Origin: Aptenodytes patagonicus
Lineage: Eukaryota > Chordata > Aves > Sphenisciformes > Spheniscidae
Length of the DNA: 64,000 bases
Reading direction: 5' to 3'
Assembly: GCF_965638725.1 (NCBI RefSeq)
Contig: NC_134981.1
Span: 41,568,849-41,632,848 of the forward strand
Shown here: positions 45,801-55,785 of the stretch, in pieces
How positions within the stretch are numbered: position 1 is the stretch's first letter
Layout of the letters: the number at the start of each line of letters is the position of its first letter
Translations under genes and position numbers: made by a program
Notes under the pieces: generated by a model
Databases searched by the model: none
Told to the model about the DNA's origin: nothing
Seen by the model: only the letters and a program-made list of their open reading frames with translations

Positions 45801-48349
45801 CCGGTTAATCTGTTATTATCTCAAACCCTTCGTGCCCCACGTTGGGCGCCAAAAAGGACTGTCGTGGTTTAACCTCAGTCGGCAATTAAGCATCACGCAG
45901 CCGCTCGCTCACTCCCCGCCCCCCCCGGTGGGATGGGGGAGAGAATTGGAAGAGCACAAGTGAGAAAAACTCGTGGGTTGAGATAAAAACAGTTTAATAA
46001 TTGAAATAAAATGATGATAATAATAATATGATAATAATAATAATAATAATACACAAAGCAAGTGATGCACAGTGCAATTGCTCAACACCCGCCGACCGAT
46101 GCCCAGCCAGTCCCCGAGCAGCGGCCCCCCACCGGGCCGGCTTTCCCCAGTTTATGTACTGAGCATGACGTCACATGGTATGGAAGGTCCCTTTGGCCAG
46201 TTTGGCTGTGCCCCCTCCCAGCTTCTTGTGCACCTGCAGCCTTCTCAGTCGGTAGAGCATGGAAAACTAAAAAGTCCTTGGCTAGTGTAAGCATTACCTA
46301 GCAACAACTAAAACATCGGTGCGTTATCAACTTTGTTCTCATCCTAAATCCAAAACACAGCATTGTACCCGCTACTAGGAAGGAAATTAACTCTGTCCCT
46401 GCCGAAACCAGGACAATATGTTACTGACTGAATCAAGCTTATGGGGAAGTGTTGTTTTGTTGGCAGTTCATTCTAGGATGAATGCTTTGTGTAATTCTGA
46501 TCTTGAGAATGGAAGTTCCATGGATTCTTGTTAGGCCAGAGGGAAAGCAGAACATAGCATGGGAACTACAGGAGTGTGGAATAGTGAACTACAACCTAAA
46601 TTACAGCGGCAAACATGAATGTGTCTAAGGACTGAGTGTCCTATTTCGCTTATCATAATGCCTCTCTATGCAGTTCATGGCAGGGCCCAATGTTTCTCCC
46701 AGAGTCTGTTTCTCTTTAGTCAGTCATAGTTAGCTCTGGAATGCTGAGAGAGGGAGAGGGAGAGAGAGAGATGCGAGAAGACTGAAGCTGCGGTTTGATG
46801 CAGGTTTTATATTAAGTTATACAAGACCGAAGAATCAAGTCATGCTGATCTTAATGCTGCCTTAAGGACTTAAGTTGACACCCACTTTGATTCATGCTTT
46901 GCTTTTGAATTGAGTGCTGCCATGAGTACCTTTTCTCTTAAGGGTATTGGCTTCTGAGATGGAATAAAGGAAGGATTAAAATTATATTTGTTTTATATTG
47001 TTTTGTTCTTACATGTTCTCAGATGAATTAACAGCTCAGTTCCTATACTCATCAAATGCTGAAGTCTCTCTTTAAAACAAAACAAACAAACAAAACCCAG
47101 CATACCTGAATCTTCTTTTTAAGCTGACTGGTACTAATATTGTTATTGACTTGTCCAAACCATTATCCTTCAATGAGTATAATATGCATTACTGTAGGAC
47201 TTCTTTTTAGCAGTATGTATGCTTACAACTAGAAGTAAATCTGTCTGAGATGAAAAATATTTCACTCTTCTCTTTACAGGCAGGGGAAGAAGGCTATTTG
47301 GAAGCTTTTGAAACTGAGCTTGAAGCATTCAAATCAAGAGTGAGAATCTGTTCACAGTCTCAAGGCTTTCAAGCTATGTCAGTACAGAATCCCGGTGTCT
47401 ATACTGGTATTGTAGAAGGACTGGAGTCTTTGTCACAGGTAGGCTTTTTATTTCCAGAAATGAATATAACAACTCTATTAGGAATAGATTTTTACTACAC
47501 TCTTGAGAAGATGTACTTTTTGAGATCTAGGAATAGGCCTCTATACTTGGAATGCTGTCAGTTCTAACGTGCACTATTATCAATATTCAAGAGAGATTGT
47601 TTCTCAAAGCTCTCACAATTTATAGTGTCAAAAGGTATATGTTAGTTCAGTGCCCTTGAATAATTGTGCTAAATGGAAAACTGCATCATTAACCTGTTCA
47701 GGTACTAGAATTAAATATACTTTGTATGACAGGAGGTGAAATGAGTTTTCAACTGAAAATGACTAATCCCATTAATGGAAACCTACAGGTAGTCAAGTCT
47801 AAGGAAAAGTTACACTGTGTTACGATATTCTGCCCTTGTTTTTATCTTTATGTTGGAACACCCGGGTCTTTGGTTTCAGTGTTAGTGATGATCACATCTT
47901 GGGCTGAAGAGAAAATTTTAAAGGCTTTTAAAAGCTGGATGTTGTGGAAGGAGACACAATTTAAAGTACTTTGAAATAAATTTGGTCAAGGTACCTGTTT
48001 GGTAAGATATGGTAACTGAACCCTAAGTAAATGCACAATAAGGTGATAGTATGCTAGCTAAATGTAAAGAAGCTTCTTGACATTCACATTATGATAATAC
48101 TGTCTGGGGTTTTTTGGGTTTTTTTTAAGAAATTATATTTTATTACGAACTTATCTCATCTTAAGACAGACAAAATAAAGAGCTTGACTTAGTTCTCTGT
48201 AAGTGTATGTATGTATTGAGATTAAGCTTTCATTTCTTCATTTGTTGCAGAATGCAAATGATCTACAAGTTTGCATAAACAGAAGTGTCTGCAATTTAAA
48301 CTCAATGCTACAAAAAGATGAAGAACCCAAAATGATGGACACAGTATAG
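36594..48349 (+). CDS. CDC37L1: CDC37L1 right-arm copy, exons 2-7 only (no exon 1 found)
   Basis: Exons are 36,594-36,875, 37,644-37,737, 39,046-39,161, 39,471-39,593, 47,280-47,438 and 48,251-48,349. They encode the same 290 residues as exons 2-7 of the left copy, with intact splice sites and stop codon. The arm boundary at 30,038 lies 6.5 kb upstream of exon 2, inside what is intron 1 in the left copy. No promoter or first exon corresponding to 20,337-20,438 is seen on this side. Intron 5 is 3.3 kb longer than on the left because of a CR1 insertion. The copy may be a headless pseudogene kept intact by gene conversion, or it may use a new first exon. Transcripts from the CpG-rich region at about 22 kb would run toward it. 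Confidence 0.88.
37644..37737 (+). CDS. CDC37L1: CDC37L1 right copy, exon 3
   Basis: This mirrors 10,101-10,194. The acceptor is TTTAG, the donor GTAAGT, and the exon ends in phase 1. Confidence 0.91.
39046..39161 (+). CDS. CDC37L1: CDC37L1 right copy, exon 4
   Basis: This mirrors 8,677-8,792 and encodes the conserved [17 protein letters not shown] segment. Confidence 0.93.
39471..39593 (+). CDS. CDC37L1: CDC37L1 right copy, exon 5
   Basis: This mirrors 8,245-8,367. It has 41 codons in phase 0 and is followed by GTAAGT. Confidence 0.92.
39750..40049 (-). pseudogene. ERV protease/pol start, C-terminal part, split by CR1
   Basis: Corresponds to 7,789-8,088 on the left and is separated from its N-terminal part by 3.3 kb. 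Confidence 0.85.
40141..42945 (-). CDS. CR1 ORF2 (endonuclease-reverse transcriptase), full length, altered RT motif
   Basis: A 934-residue open frame. The N-terminal APE-type endonuclease has its landmark residues (NARSM, TETWW, YRPPNQD, GDFNFPD, LSDHEM). The central and C-terminal reverse transcriptase has [21 protein letters not shown] and the thumb-side [14 protein letters not shown]. In the palm motif usually read as FADD, this copy reads FAGD: glycine at residue 670 (codon 40,936-40,938), with the next aspartate kept. The enzyme is therefore predicted to be inactive even though the frame is open. Confidence 0.93.
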   Translation of the reverse strand: MPMPGAKSIAQLKCIYTNARSMGGKQEELEAIVQRERYDLVALTETWWGDSHDWSAAMDGYRLFRRDRQGRRGGGVALYVRECFDCIELNDCDDGTVECLWVRMRGKANEADILLGVCYRPPNQDEGADEAFYKRLAEVSQSLALVLVGDFNFPDVCWKYNTAERKQSRRFLECVEDNFLTQLVSEPTRGGASLDLLFTNREGLVGDVVVGGRLGLSDHEMIEFSLLGEVRRGGSKTTTMDFRRVDFGLFRTLVERVPWETVLKGKGVQEGWTIFKKEVLKAQEQAVPVRRKKNGRGRRPAWLNGELLLGLRKKRRVYRLWKKGQATQEEYRDLARSCREEMRKAKAQLERNLAAVVKDNKKSFYKYINDKKRAKENLHPLLDARGNIVTEDEEKAEVLNAFFASVFNRQTSYPQGTRPPELEDGDGEQDEPPVIQEEAVNDLLCHLDAHKSMGPDGIHPRVLRELAEVLAKPLSIIYQQSWLTGEVPEDWRLANVTPIHKKGRKEDPGNYRPVSLTSVPGKIMERLILRALTRHERDNQGIRPSQHGFMRGRSCLTNLISFYDQVTRLVDEGKAVDVVYLDFSKAFDTVSHSILLEKLAAHGLDRWTLRWVKNWLDGRAQRVVVNGVTSSWRPVTSGVPQGSVLGPVLFNIFIDDLDEGIECTLRKFAGDTKLGGSVDLLEGRKALQRDLDRLDRWAQTNCMRFNKDKCRVLHFGHNNPMQRYRLGEEWLESCTVEKDLGVLVDSRLNMSRQCAQAAKKANGILACIRNSVASRSREVIVPLYSALVRPHLEYCVQFWAPHYKKDVEVLERVQRRATRLVRGLENKSYEERLRELGLFSLEKRRLRGDLIALYNYLKGGCSEVGVGLFSQVTSNRTRGNGLKLRQGRFRLDVRKNFFTERVVKHWNRLPRAVVESPSLEVFKRRVDEALRDMV
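43002..43369 (-). CDS. CR1 ORF1, C-terminal part (5'-truncated)
   Basis: About 120 residues of ORF1 with the esterase-like [14 protein letters not shown] and [17 protein letters not shown] blocks. The start is missing; the frame is entered from flanking ERV sequence. The stop lies 57 bp before the ORF2 start codon. Confidence 0.8.
43370..43632 (-). pseudogene. ERV protease, N-terminal part, split by CR1
   Basis: Carries the [12 protein letters not shown] motif and [11 protein letters not shown], then runs into the CR1. The continuation is at 39,750-40,049. Confidence 0.85.
43687..44871 (-). CDS. ERVL-like Gag (right arm)
   Basis: A 394-residue frame mirroring 6,289-7,473, with two amino-acid differences noted (A for V, S for L). 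Confidence 0.8.
   Translation of the reverse strand: MPVSVAPVHKKKSWKRKSARLVREEEAASKRGLEEEVDEADYPGEGPSREQQEEGRPLIGEEEEEELINEAVTTRSLSLSELRDIRKDFSRRPGEHIVTWLLQCWDNGVSSLELEGREAKQLGSLSREGGIDKAIGKGTRVLSLWRRLLSSVKERYPFKEDVICRPGKWTTMEKGIQFLRELAALEVIYDDLNNEQLSKDPDEVKCTRPTWRKFIRSSPSSYANSLAVMTWKDGEEQTVDELASQLRQYEESLSSSLVSAVEKLSREIQQLREDRSYSSPVRTSISAIRSQRSFAQERGYKGYTPRGTLWFYLRDHGEDMRKWDGKTTAALGARVRELQGKTITERGSSRKIAAPVSSGQFPRQGRRADLTPDLNEETSDSYVQEVRNEYCDED
44808..45767 (-). CDS. ERV pre-gag/gag N-terminal ORF, uninterrupted (right arm)
   Basis: A 319-residue open frame corresponding to 5,393-6,352, with TGG where the left copy has a stop. It contains two hydrophobic regions in the first 150 residues and a C-terminal block of four TQT..TGP decapeptide repeats. 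It overlaps the following gag frame by 64 bp. I do not recognise a named domain in the hydrophobic part. Confidence 0.65.
   Translation of the reverse strand: MGHNVGFSVLDIDWSNLHRAPFLLYMLKIGVGFCSLLWSAVNSNVSLVRFVFRTLTLTLAWYVGFAMKLLLYHGYHFVETTSNYSSYSERFFMEEIQNGSITTFFYDVSSFITVTFQYFEQPWVVKILLLVLLGNIVSVLSKVGKQFKNIIKRSAPRLHSYEWQGVWDKMGKYLGQWAPPVFWNFTPEQVQNPEKLVEYLDKVCCHPGNSRETQITATCWGLAHAYRALFNTIQYPQREEKVSGSDSKTTRTAATQTRATHPVATQTLVTGPAATQTPATGPVATQTLATGPVAEPTSLCRYQLPLYTRRNLGSGSQLV
45834..45851 (-). other. Primer-binding site, right-arm ERV
   Basis: Reads TGGCGCCCAACGTGGGGC on the reverse strand, the intact lysine-tRNA type site. Confidence 0.8.
45860..46415 (-). repeat. 5' LTR of the right-arm ERV
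   Basis: Mirror of 4,745-5,300, including the same ATT/ATC repeat length. Confidence 0.9.
47280..47438 (+). CDS. CDC37L1: CDC37L1 right copy, exon 6
   Basis: This mirrors 3,722-3,880. It lies 7.7 kb downstream of exon 5, because intron 5 contains the ERV and the CR1. Confidence 0.91.
48251..48349 (+). CDS. CDC37L1: CDC37L1 right copy, terminal exon 7
   Basis: This mirrors 2,811-2,909 and ends [10 protein letters not shown] plus TAG. ATTAAA at 48,621 and AATAAA at 48,801 are possible poly(A) signals. Confidence 0.91.
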   Translation, partial: NANDLQVCINRSVCNLNSMLQKDEEPKMMDTV

Positions 48350-49860
48350 CACTGTTAAGACTGAGGCAAAGTACTCTTTTTTTTATTACAAAGAAAAGAA
48401 TGTGGCTATTTTCTTGACACATTTTTATGGGTACTGCACTTTATTTTTGGTGCTTTGAGGGGGGGGGGATTTGGAGGGAGGGTAATCCAGAAATACTTGT
48501 AATAATGTTTGAAAATGTGCTGCTAGGTTTTTGGTTGTCTATGAAGAATGGGGTTCTCATTGCCAAACGTGAAACTGGATGTGTTTTATGCTACTAAATT
48601 TGCCTTTCATGATTTTGGGAATTAAAGTATGAAAAAGAAATTGCACAAATACAATGTTTACAATAAGTGATAGATTTCTGGTGGAATCTGCTATTGTTAT
48701 TAGATATGGGTATGTCTTATTCTATGAATATTGGAGATCACAATTATACTCCTGCTATATTGCTGGCATAGCTTTTAAATCTGGTTTTATCATTAATAGC
48801 AATAAATTGGTATGACATCAGTACTGCAGATCTGGATGGCGTCAATTAAAACAGTGGCTCTCTACCTCTTCTAAGAGGATTTAAATGTTACATTTTGCTT
48901 TCATAAAAAAATCTTGTGTGTTGTTCCCCTCCCCTCTATATAACTAACAGTTGCTTACATATGAACTTTGGGTTGTATGGTCACTGAGAAACTCTCTTTT
49001 TCGTTTTTAAGACTTCTTTAGTTTAAATTAACTAATTTTTTAAAGCTAGATCTGTAATGGGGTGAAAAGTATTAGATGAAGAGAACAAAAGGGGACCTTC
49101 AGGTACAGTGGGTGGGATGAGACTCTGCTTTCAACAAAAAGCTTGATCACAGTCAAGAGCCAAGCACTTGTAAGTCAGGTTTTGGCAGGTATTTCATACA
49201 CTGCTAAACTAAAGCTCTTTTTATTAAGTGAATGATTTCTGAAATTATCAACTTAAGTACTGAGAAATAGGAAGATCTTTAAAAGCCTTCTGTTTTAGAA
49301 TCTTAGGTCCAAATGCTATTCCCAGAACAAGCCTTGTGCCAGAGCCTCTGCAATCCAAAATTTCTACCAAATTTTTCAAACTTGCTGCTTCTATAGCAGC
49401 TCTGTCCATAAACATGTACTCTGTAGCCGAGCTATTTCAAGGGAGAGTCTGTACCTCAAATATCAGTACAAATGTTTGCTTCACATGTTTTTATAGGAGT
49501 CTATTATTTGTATGCTCCTTGAGCCAGATCTTCTATTGTTTACTTGGCCCTCTGCTGCATTGCTCTGATCGCACACAGGGTTTGGAATGCATTTTAAAAT
49601 AATAGTTTGACTAACCCAAATAAATGAGTTGGTATAACTAGTTCTCATAAAGCCTACCCGCAGTTGCTGACACAGGCAAACTAGCTGTTATGCAACACTA
49701 GCTATTTTTTCTTGTAGGCTCTAATTATGATATAGTGAAGTCTAAGTCTGTTGTAGTATACAGTGGGATAAGTATTAGTAAAAAATGAGCAATAGATCAG
49801 CTGATGGAAGCTCCTTTCTTGGCCCTAGTACTACTGTCTGGAACACTTGTGTTTTATCCT
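48350..49860. other. CDC37L1 3' UTR / downstream flank (right)
   Basis: Mirror of 1,300-2,810. Unique AT-rich sequence with possible poly(A) signals at 48,621 and 48,801. No other gene recognised. Confidence 0.55.
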
Positions 49861-50400
49861 CAGGTTATCTGCTGTTCTGTCTAGCTATTGGGCAGACAAC
49901 GAGGATTCAAGGAAACAACACACCACATCCAGGATGTGAGCAAAGAGGTTGTTTATTGACACAAAACCAGAAGCTATATGGAACTGATGATAGTAATTGA
50001 ATTAGATGGTGTCTTACGTCCCTTCTGATACCAGGTGCCCCAAGGTGATGGCATCAGATGGATCTCTCTTCTGGTGTACAGCATGCTGCGTAGTCCTGTC
50101 TGTACCGAGGCTCAAGCTGACAGGGGCTTCCCCACTTTTATTCCATCATGTGCTGGTTTTATGTCCCTTCCTTATACAGAGCAAACTAGCACTAAACATG
50201 TTGCCGGACCTTTGTCCAAGGCCACTAGCTCCTTGTGATAACAAATATCTTACGTGTTTTCCCTACATCTGCAAAGGCAGCAGCTGTCTCAGCTGCAAAC
50301 TGCAGATAACGAAATATATTTCTCTACTACTGAACCCAGTTAAGTATTTCACAGGCATTCCAGAGAGGAAGAGAACACAACAGGACTTAACTTTCCTTAA
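49861..50400 (-). repeat. Probable solo LTR (right arm)
   Basis: Mirror of 760-1,300. Confidence 0.4.
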
Positions 50401-50403
50401 TAT

Positions 50404-52160
50404 AGGATCATAGTAAAATTCCAGTTGGAAGGGACCTCAGGAGGTCTCTAGTCCAATCTCCTGCTCAAAGCAGGGTCAGCTATGGGGTTAGACCAGGTTG
50501 CTCAGGACTTTATCCAGTCTGGTCTTGAAAACCTCCAAGGACGGGGACTGCACAACCTCTTTGGGCACCTTGATCCCATGCTTGACCATCCTCATAGTGA
50601 AAAAAGTTTCTCCTCCTATCCAGTCAGGGCCTCTCTTGTTTCTACTTATGCCTGTTGACTCCCATCCTCACACCATGCACCACTGTGAAGAGCCTGGCTC
50701 TGCCTTCTTGATAGCCTCCTTGTAGGTACTGGAAAGCTACTGTTAGGTCCCCCCCAAAGCCTTCTCTTCTTCAGGCCGAAAAAGACCAGCCTCTCCTCAT
50801 AGAGCATGTGTTCCAGGCCCCGATGATCTCAGTGGCCCTCCGCTAGACGTGCTCCAGTTGATCAATGTCTTTCCTGTATTGTACGGGGCCCAAAACTGGA
50901 CACAATATTCTAGTTGTGGTCTAATGAGTGCTAAGTAAAGGGGGATAATCACTTTCCTTGATCTAATGGCTATGCTACTGTTAATACAGCCCAGGATGCT
51001 GTTGGCCGCCTTTGCTGCCAGGGCACACTGCTGGCTCATGTTCAGCTTGCCGTCTATTAAGAGCTCCCATGTCCTTTTCAGCAGAGCTGCTCCCCAGCCA
51101 GGCAGTCCCCAGCCTGTATCTTTGCAAGGGGTTCTTCCTTCCCAGGTGCAAGACTAGGTGCTTGTTCTTGTTGAATTATATGAGGTTTCCATGGGCCCAT
51201 TCCTCCAGCCTGTCTAGGTCTCTCTGAATGGCAGCCCTGTCCTTAAGAGCATCATCTGCAAACTTGACAAGAGTGCACTCTGTTGCCACCTCCAGGTCAT
51301 TGATAAAGATGTTCAACAGGACAGGTTCCAGGATAGACCCCTGCAGTACTCCACTTGTCACTGGCCTCCAGGTAGAATATGACCCATCAACCACTATCCT
51401 TTGAGCTCGATCATCCAACTAGGTTTTCACCAATCTAGTTGCCCCCCCTTCCCCCCCATCCAGACCATAACATACTAACTTGGATACAAGAATAGGGTGG
51501 GAGACAGTGTCAAAAACCTTGATAACGTTGAGGTAAATGTCCACAACCGTAACTATTTTAATCAAAGTAGGCAATCAGGTCGGTCAGGCATGATTTATCT
51601 TTGGTAAATCCATGATGACTGTTTCCAGTAGCCTTCTCCTTCATGTGCCCAGAACTGTTTTCCAAGAGGACTTGCTCCATGATTTTCTCAGGGACTGAAG
51701 TGAGGCTGACCAGTCTGTAGTTCCCCAGATTGTCCTTTTGGCCATTTTTGAAGATGGATACAACATTTGCCTTCATCTAGTCATCGGGAACCTCCCCCTT
51801 TCCAATGACACAACCATGACTTTTCAGAGATGGTATGGAATGGCCTTACAAGGACATCAGCCAGCTCTCTCAGCACCCTTGGATGCATCCTGTCAGGTCT
51901 CATGGACTATGGATACTCATGAACTCTACGGGTAGAGTTCTTGCAAATAATCCCTGACTCGATCCTCATCCGCTGCTGGTAGTTCTCCTCCTTGAACCCT
52001 TTCACTAAGCACAGAGGCCTGGGAGACCTTGCTAGTGAAGACGGACGCAAAGAAGGCACCGAGTGCCTCAACCTTATCTGTGTTCACTGTCACTAAATCA
52101 TCCGCCCTATTCAGCAATGGTCCCAGTTTTTCCTTGGTCAACCTTTTACTACTATTGTAT
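50404..52160 (-). mobile_element. Old CR1 LINE extending past the right arm's visible edge
   Basis: The 3' tail is near 50,404. Upstream, on the reverse strand, decayed RT blocks ([54 protein letters not shown]) reach about 52,140, with many stops. The part up to 51,159 is shared with the left arm. Confidence 0.9.
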
Positions 52161-52234
52161 CAGTAGCATAGAGAGTTTTGATAGAAAGGCTAAGATTAGC
52201 GTGAATAGAGAATGAATGGGAACCTCTGTGTGTG

Positions 52235-52828
52235 TGTCCTGGTTTCGGCAGGGATAGAGTTAATTTCCTTCCTAGTAGCTGGTACAGTGCTGTGTTTTGG
52301 ATTTAGGGTGAGAACAATGTTGATAACACACGGATGTTTTAGTTGTTGCTAGGTAGTGCTTACACTAGTCAAGGACTTTTCAGCTTCCCATGCTCTACCG
52401 ACTGAGAAGGCTGCAGGTGCACGGGGGGCTGGGAGGGGGGTACAGCCAGGACAGCTGACCCCAACTGGCCAAAGGGATATTCCATACCATGTGACATCAT
52501 GCTCAGCATATAAAGCTGGGGGAAGAAGAAGGAAGGGGGGGGGATGTTCGGAGTGATGGCGTTTGTCTTCCCGAGTAACCGTTACGCGTGATGGAGCCCT
52601 GCTTTCCTGGAGATGGCTGAACACCTGCCTGCGATGGGAAGTAGTGAATGAATTCCTTGTTTTGCTTTGCTTGCGTGCGTGGCTTTTGCTTTCCCTATTA
52701 AACTGTCTTTATCTCAACCCACGAGTTTTCTCACTTTTACCCTTCCGATTCTCTCCCCCATCCCACTGAGGGGGAGTGAGCGAGCGGCTGTGTGGTGCTT
52801 AGTTGCCAGCTGAGGTTAAACCACAACA
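52235..52828 (+). mobile_element. Solo LTR, family of the intron-5 ERV
   Basis: Starts TGTCCTGGTTTCGGCAGGG and ends CCACAACA, with a perfect target duplication gtgtg (52,230-52,234 and 52,829-52,833). Confidence 0.92.
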
Positions 52829-52996
52829 GTGTGGAAACACCAGAAGGAACACACAGCAGGACAAGGGCTCTCAGGATTGCATGTGTTAATGGCACCCAGA
52901 TTAGCAGGTCATCAAGACCCCAGCACATCTACCAGCCATTATAGAAGACATCCAGGTCTGGAAACAAAGAACAGTGAACAAATCCTGATGACTCGT

Positions 52997-53683
52997 TGTG
53001 GTAGGCAGAAAAAATTGTGAGCTTAAATTGTGAATGCTGACAGGCTGCAGATAATTGTGTGGGGGTGAATGTCCAAAACTGAACTTTAGAACTCTCAAGC
53101 ACAAGCCTGCCACTTGCTAGCTGCAACCAGTACAGGCTGGTTGTAAATGTTGATAACTAACACCTGGACTAAACAAAAGTGTCACGTCCTGAATCCTCCA
53201 GAGACAGAACCACCAGTTAGGAGCCTGATCATGTGTTGTGCTCCTGCACATAGACTATTTAAATTGGGAAAACTGGGGGCTTGGGTTACCAAAAAGAAGA
53301 AGGGGGCCTGGAAAGAAGGTGGTGAAGATCCTGGCTGGAGGAAAGATCCTGGAAGTGGGGGAGATCAGGGAGATGCGTGGAGACAAATGCAGGGGGACAT
53401 GCAGGAACTTTGGCCAGTAATGCCTGAGACTGGTAACTGGGAGCAGCTGCACAGCACAAAACCAACATGACTTTCTGCTCAACCTTCCTGGACCAGCAGT
53501 GATCTTCCTGATGGGAAGGGAAGTAGAGACATAGTGAATGTACTGCTGGGGTGGGGGGGGGAGAGTGAGTGAGTGTGTAAGATAACCAAGTAGGGTAAAA
53601 AGCTCTAATTTCGTTGTTTCTAAAATAAACCCCAGTATCCGGATCCAGTACGGGTTGTTGTTTGCTCACCTGTGACAATCACA
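52997..53683 (+). repeat. Probable solo LTR of a different ERV family
   Basis: Starts near TGTGGTAGGC and ends near CAATCACA, with a TATTTAAATTGGG TATA-like box (about 53,256) and AATAAA at 53,634-53,639. No target duplication was found. Confidence 0.5.
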
Positions 53684-54598
53684 GGGGTGGGTTAGGGTGG
53701 AGACACTGATCACTGTCAGCTCCAAAAGGGTACAAAAAGGCATATCCAAAACCTGCGCATGGTCACTAACCCAAGAATAACCCAGGATACATTAGAAGGA
53801 CTTGACAGCTGGCATCCCTTGTCCTCCATGTCATCACCTAACATCTGGCATCTTGCTGCCTGACTGCTGGACGGATGGCTTGAACATGCATAGCCCTGGT
53901 GCTGTCAGGGAGCAAGGAGGGCTAGCTGCTCCCTAAGGGATGGGGAGCAAGGAGCTAGGCATGATAACAAGGCCAGCAGGGTAGAGGCCTTGCCAGCCAG
54001 GGCCCAGACCCACAATACCCAACCAAGGCAGACCCGAGAAGGGTAGCCAGGGTCAACCAAGAGTCTAGATCATCAGGCAAGTTCATGATGATGGGGCAGG
54101 TCCGAGGTCAAGCCAGGAAGTCAGTCTGCGGCTCAGGGTCCAGTTCAATGGGGACCATAGCCTGGCACAGCCATGGCTGTGGCTGAGCTGGAGACAGGCA
54201 CTTCTACAACATAGCTCAGGCAGGGACAGAAGACCTGGCTCATGGCTGAGCTTAAATGGAGCTCCTGGGCCCATGGGTAGGGGGTGTGGGTGGAGACCTC
54301 AGTTAAGGCTGGTCAGGGCCATTAAGGCCTACTAGTGCACTCAGGACCCTGACAGGTGCCTGACTGCTGGACAGAGTTCTTGGACACTTACTGTGCTGCT
54401 TGTGAGTGTGAGACTGTGACCGACACTTGTTTTGTTTCAGTTTTTATTTTAAATAAAATCACCTTCCCCTTCCTATAAGGTCTCACATTGATATTTGCTA
54501 CATTGTTGATACAATGTTGCTATGATATTTCCAACGGTAGAAGCTCTTCTGTTTGCCCTTGATGTCCCTTGCAAGTCTAAAGTTCAGGTGAGCGCTGG
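53684..54598. other. GC-rich repetitive stretch, possibly LTR-derived
   Basis: On the reverse strand a segment from about 54,353 (TGTCAGGGTCCTGAGTGC) to about 53,850 looks LTR-like, with ATTTAAGCTCAGCC. Its identity is unsure. No gene is seen. Confidence 0.35.
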
Positions 54599-55506
54599 TG
54601 TATTGGGTTCACATGGCAAGGTTTTGGTAGTGGGGCGGGAGGGGGGGGCTGCAGGGGTGGCCTCTGTGAGAAGAGACCAGGGGCTGCCCTCATATCAGAC
54701 AGAGCCAGTTCCAGCCAGCTCCAAAACAGACCCACCGCTGGCCAAAGCTGAGCCAAACAGTGCAGCTGGTGGCGCCTCTGTGAAAACATGTTTAAGAAAG
54801 GGTAAAAAATGCTGCACAGCAGTTGTGAGAGAGGAGTGAGAAAAATGTGAGAGAAACAACCCTGAAGGCATCAAGGTCAGAGAAGGAGGAGGAGGAAGAG
54901 GTGCTCCAGGTGCCGGAGCAGAGATTCCCCTGCAGCCTGTGGAGAGGACCACGCCTGAGCAGATATCCACCCTGCAGCCCGTGGAGGACCCCATGCCAGA
55001 GCAGGTGCATGTGCCCTGAAGGAAGCTGCAGCCTGTGGATAGCCCGTGCCGGAGTAGGCTCCTGGCAGGAACTGCAGCCCATGGAGAGGAGCCCACGCAG
55101 GAGCAGGTTTTCTGGCAGGAACTGCAGCCCGTGGGGGACCCACACTGGAGCAATCTGTTCCTGAAAGACTGCACCCCATGGAACATAACCACACTGGAGT
55201 AGTTCTTGAAGATGGGTAGGAGGAGACGAGTGAAGTTGACCTTGGGAAGAAGGGGGGGGAGGTGTTTTCAGTTTTGTCTTTGTTTCTCACTATCCTACTC
55301 TATTTTTAATTGGCAATAAATTAAATTAATCTTCCCCAAGTCAAGTCTGTTTTGCCCATGACGGTAATTGGTGAGCGATCTTCCTGTCTTTATCTCAACC
55401 CACGAGCTTTTTTTCATCTTATTTTCTTCCCTTGTCCTGCTGAGGAGGGGGAGTGAGAGAGCGGCTTGGTGGGCACCTGGCAGCCAGCCAAGGTTAACCC
55501 ACCACA
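54599..55506 (+). mobile_element. Solo ERVL-type LTR with internal repeats
   Basis: TGTATTGGGTT to ACCCACCACA, with TGTTTAAGAAAGG, the CTGCAGCCCGTGGAG repeat block (54,920-55,190) and GGCAATAAATTAAATTAATC. Flanking 5-mers (gctgg and gtcag) do not match. Confidence 0.88.
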
Positions 55507-55599
55507 GTCAGCTTTCCTGACACCATCTCTACATGCCCAGACAATATTTCTTTAATCTACCTTTGTAGCTTGTCTCTCCTTGTGCATAAAGCCTTTTTT

Positions 55600-55785
55600 G
55601 CATTCAACTGAGAGCTTATGGGTGAAGGTCAAAGGCAGCCTTGGCTGCAGTGATTATGAGATGGTGGAGTTCAGGATCCTGAGGGCAGGGAGGAGGGCAA
55701 AAAGCAAGCTCACAACCCTGGACTTGAGGAGAGCAGACTTTGGCCTCTTCAAAGATCTGCTTGGAAGAGTCCCGTGTTCTCTGGC
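55600..55785 (+). mobile_element. CR1 endonuclease fragment
   Basis: Encodes GCSDYEMVEFRIL and LDLRRADFGLFKDLLGRVP, matching the end of the CR1 endonuclease region. Confidence 0.8.

Larger units (their letters stand above)
39696..46415 (-). mobile_element. Intron-5 ERV, right arm, interrupted by CR1
   Basis: Mirror of 4,745-8,142 with target duplications atatg at 39,691-39,695 and 46,416-46,420. A CR1 sits within its protease region (40,050-43,369). Confidence 0.92.
30038..51159 (-). repeat. Right arm of giant inverted repeat (palindrome)
   Basis: This is the reverse complement of 1-17,800 plus one CR1 insertion (40,050-43,369). Homology begins at 30,038, directly against a truncated LTR (29,621-30,037), and still runs at 51,159, where the left partner leaves the window. 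Spot comparison of introns, poly-C tracts and trinucleotide repeats shows the same lengths in both arms. Confidence 0.97.

Noticed and set aside
48222..48422. Open frame opposite CDC37L1 exon 7 (and 2,738-2,938)
   Set aside because: It is antisense to a recognised terminal exon with family-conserved residues, so it is a shadow.
49336..49602. 88-residue open frame downstream of CDC37L1 (and 1,558-1,824) as an AK3 or other gene exon
   Set aside because: AK3 is the expected downstream neighbour, but nothing in the frame resembles adenylate kinase, and no splice pattern supports an exon.
1..51159. The inverted repeat as a pure assembly artefact
   Set aside because: A private CR1 insertion with an empty site in the other arm, arm-specific substitutions, a 12 kb unique spacer and an asymmetric ERV junction argue for two real copies. 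Long-read confirmation is still the decisive test.
53147..53470. 107-residue open frame as a host gene
   Set aside because: It lies within an LTR-like segment (TATA-like box, AATAAA) and has no recognisable domain.
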